NCBI GenBank assembly: GCA_934572445.1
Contig: CAKTLD010000042.1
Span: 1-14,213 of the forward strand
DNA: 14,213 bases
Source: an uncultured Oscillospiraceae bacterium
GTDB lineage: Bacteria > Bacillota > Clostridia > Oscillospirales > Oscillospiraceae
Reading direction: 5' to 3'
Both the position numbers and the translations under genes were made by a program. Each line of letters starts with the position of its first letter. Position 1 is the stretch's first letter. Under the pieces are notes generated by a model that saw only the letters and a program-made list of their open reading frames with translations, did not search any database and was not told the origin of the DNA. Positions 13,850-14,213 of this stretch are shown here, one piece after another.

Positions 13850-14132
13850 GTGTTTCGGCGTGTGAGGCGTTGTGTGCGATTTTTCAGAGAATGCCGAGTG
13901 TGTACCCGCTTTTGATAGTAAAGATGAATGTGAGCCATTTGTGAGAGAAGTTGAAAGTGTGGAAAGAAGCTGGTTTGACGAGAGAGCCTAGGGATAACTT
14001 TTTGACGATATTTGTGGACGTGATTTTAGGTAAGATTTCGAACTTTTTAAGCCAATTTTCCGGGTAGTAAAAGCCATTCGATTTTAGCACGAGATAAAGG
14101 ACCGCGGTCGCTTCTGCGCGCGGCCCGCCCAC

Positions 14133-14155
14133 AAAGCCCCGCAGTGCGGGGCTTT
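14133..14155. other. Strong GC-rich hairpin
   Basis: AAAGCCCCGCA and TGCGGGGCTTT are perfect 11-bp arms around a single base (in practice a loop of 3 to 5). Short T runs follow on both strands, so it may be a bidirectional terminator. No adjoining gene end is visible inside the window. Confidence 0.6.
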
Positions 14156-14168
14156 CCACGAATTCAAG

Positions 14169-14212
14169 ACCGCAGTCGGTTTCAGCCTTTTGCGCACCGT
14201 ACCGCAGTCGGT
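14169..14212. repeat. Two copies of a 12-base repeat at the window edge
   Basis: ACCGCAGTCGGT occurs at 14169-14180 and again at 14201-14212, 32 bases apart. A related ACCGCGGTCG is at 14101-14110. Each unit has ACCG/CGGT symmetry. More copies may lie outside the window. Confidence 0.5.
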
Positions 14213-14213
14213 C

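Larger units (their letters stand above)
13738..14213. other. Gene-free right end with structured sequence
   Basis: No convincing gene in 476 bases. A minus-strand frame of 91 codons at 13884-14159 starts with GTG inside a hairpin, lacks a ribosome binding site and has a Lys/Phe/Ser-rich composition that fits AT-richer non-coding DNA. The block 13880-14100 is clearly lower in GC than the genes. The inverted repeats and 12-mers listed separately suggest a repeat element or a structured RNA. Confidence 0.5.

Noticed and set aside
13983..13996. A TAGGGATAAC string like the first bases of the I-SceI homing endonuclease site
   Set aside because: Only about 10 bases match, the rest of the 18-base site is absent, and there is no intron or endonuclease gene.
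13884..14159. A 91-codon minus-strand frame upstream of the riboswitch
   Set aside because: Its GTG start lies within a perfect hairpin, no ribosome binding site precedes it, and the composition looks like translated AT-rich non-coding DNA.
14169..14212. A CRISPR array beginning at the right edge
   Set aside because: Only two 12-base units are visible, shorter than normal CRISPR repeats, and no cas gene is present.

Overview
The window looks like chromosomal DNA of a GC-rich anaerobic Clostridia member, most likely Oscillospiraceae (Oscillibacter/Dysosmobacter-like). This is inferred from the strong GGAGG-type ribosome binding sites, the split gcvPA/gcvPB glycine decarboxylase, the tandem glycine riboswitch, and an S41 peptidase carrying copper-amine-oxidase-type stalk repeats. 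No genus was confirmed.

Layout. (1) Positions 1-1261, minus strand: a two-gene BlaI/BlaR1-type signalling unit (winged-helix repressor plus M56 membrane metallopeptidase, the latter cut by the window edge), with a consensus promoter and a long dyad over its -10 box. (2) 1345-1652: a repeat/terminator element, GC-rich sequence without a convincing gene, and a 17-codon stub of a second small gene. (3) 1663-2935, minus strand: an unknown small protein followed by an amidohydrolase of the ACMSD/gamma-resorcylate decarboxylase superfamily. A TetR-family regulator (3109-3714, plus) is divergent from them across an intergenic region with a 10-bp perfect dyad; it probably controls this pair. (4) 4171-6102, plus strand: a secreted S41-family peptidase with its own consensus promoter and terminator. 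(5) 6655-13737, minus strand: a complete glycine cleavage operon in the order riboswitch-gcvT-gcvH-gcvPA-gcvPB-lplA-lpdA. (6) 13738-14213: no supported gene, but inverted repeats, a strong hairpin and a repeated 12-mer at the edge.

The glycine cleavage operon is the best understood part. A tandem glycine aptamer sits before an intrinsic terminator, so glycine should switch on a transcript encoding all four proteins of the system (P as two chains, H, T, L) plus a lipoate-protein ligase that can charge the H protein. Together they oxidise glycine to CO2, ammonia and methylene-tetrahydrofolate, producing NADH.

I see no convincing previously undescribed multi-gene system. The observations most worth a second look are: the amidohydrolase with Gln in place of the first metal-binding His, beside an uncharacterised small protein and a truncated possible paralogue of it; two families of repeated terminator-like elements; the likely BlaI operator; and the structured, gene-free right edge.
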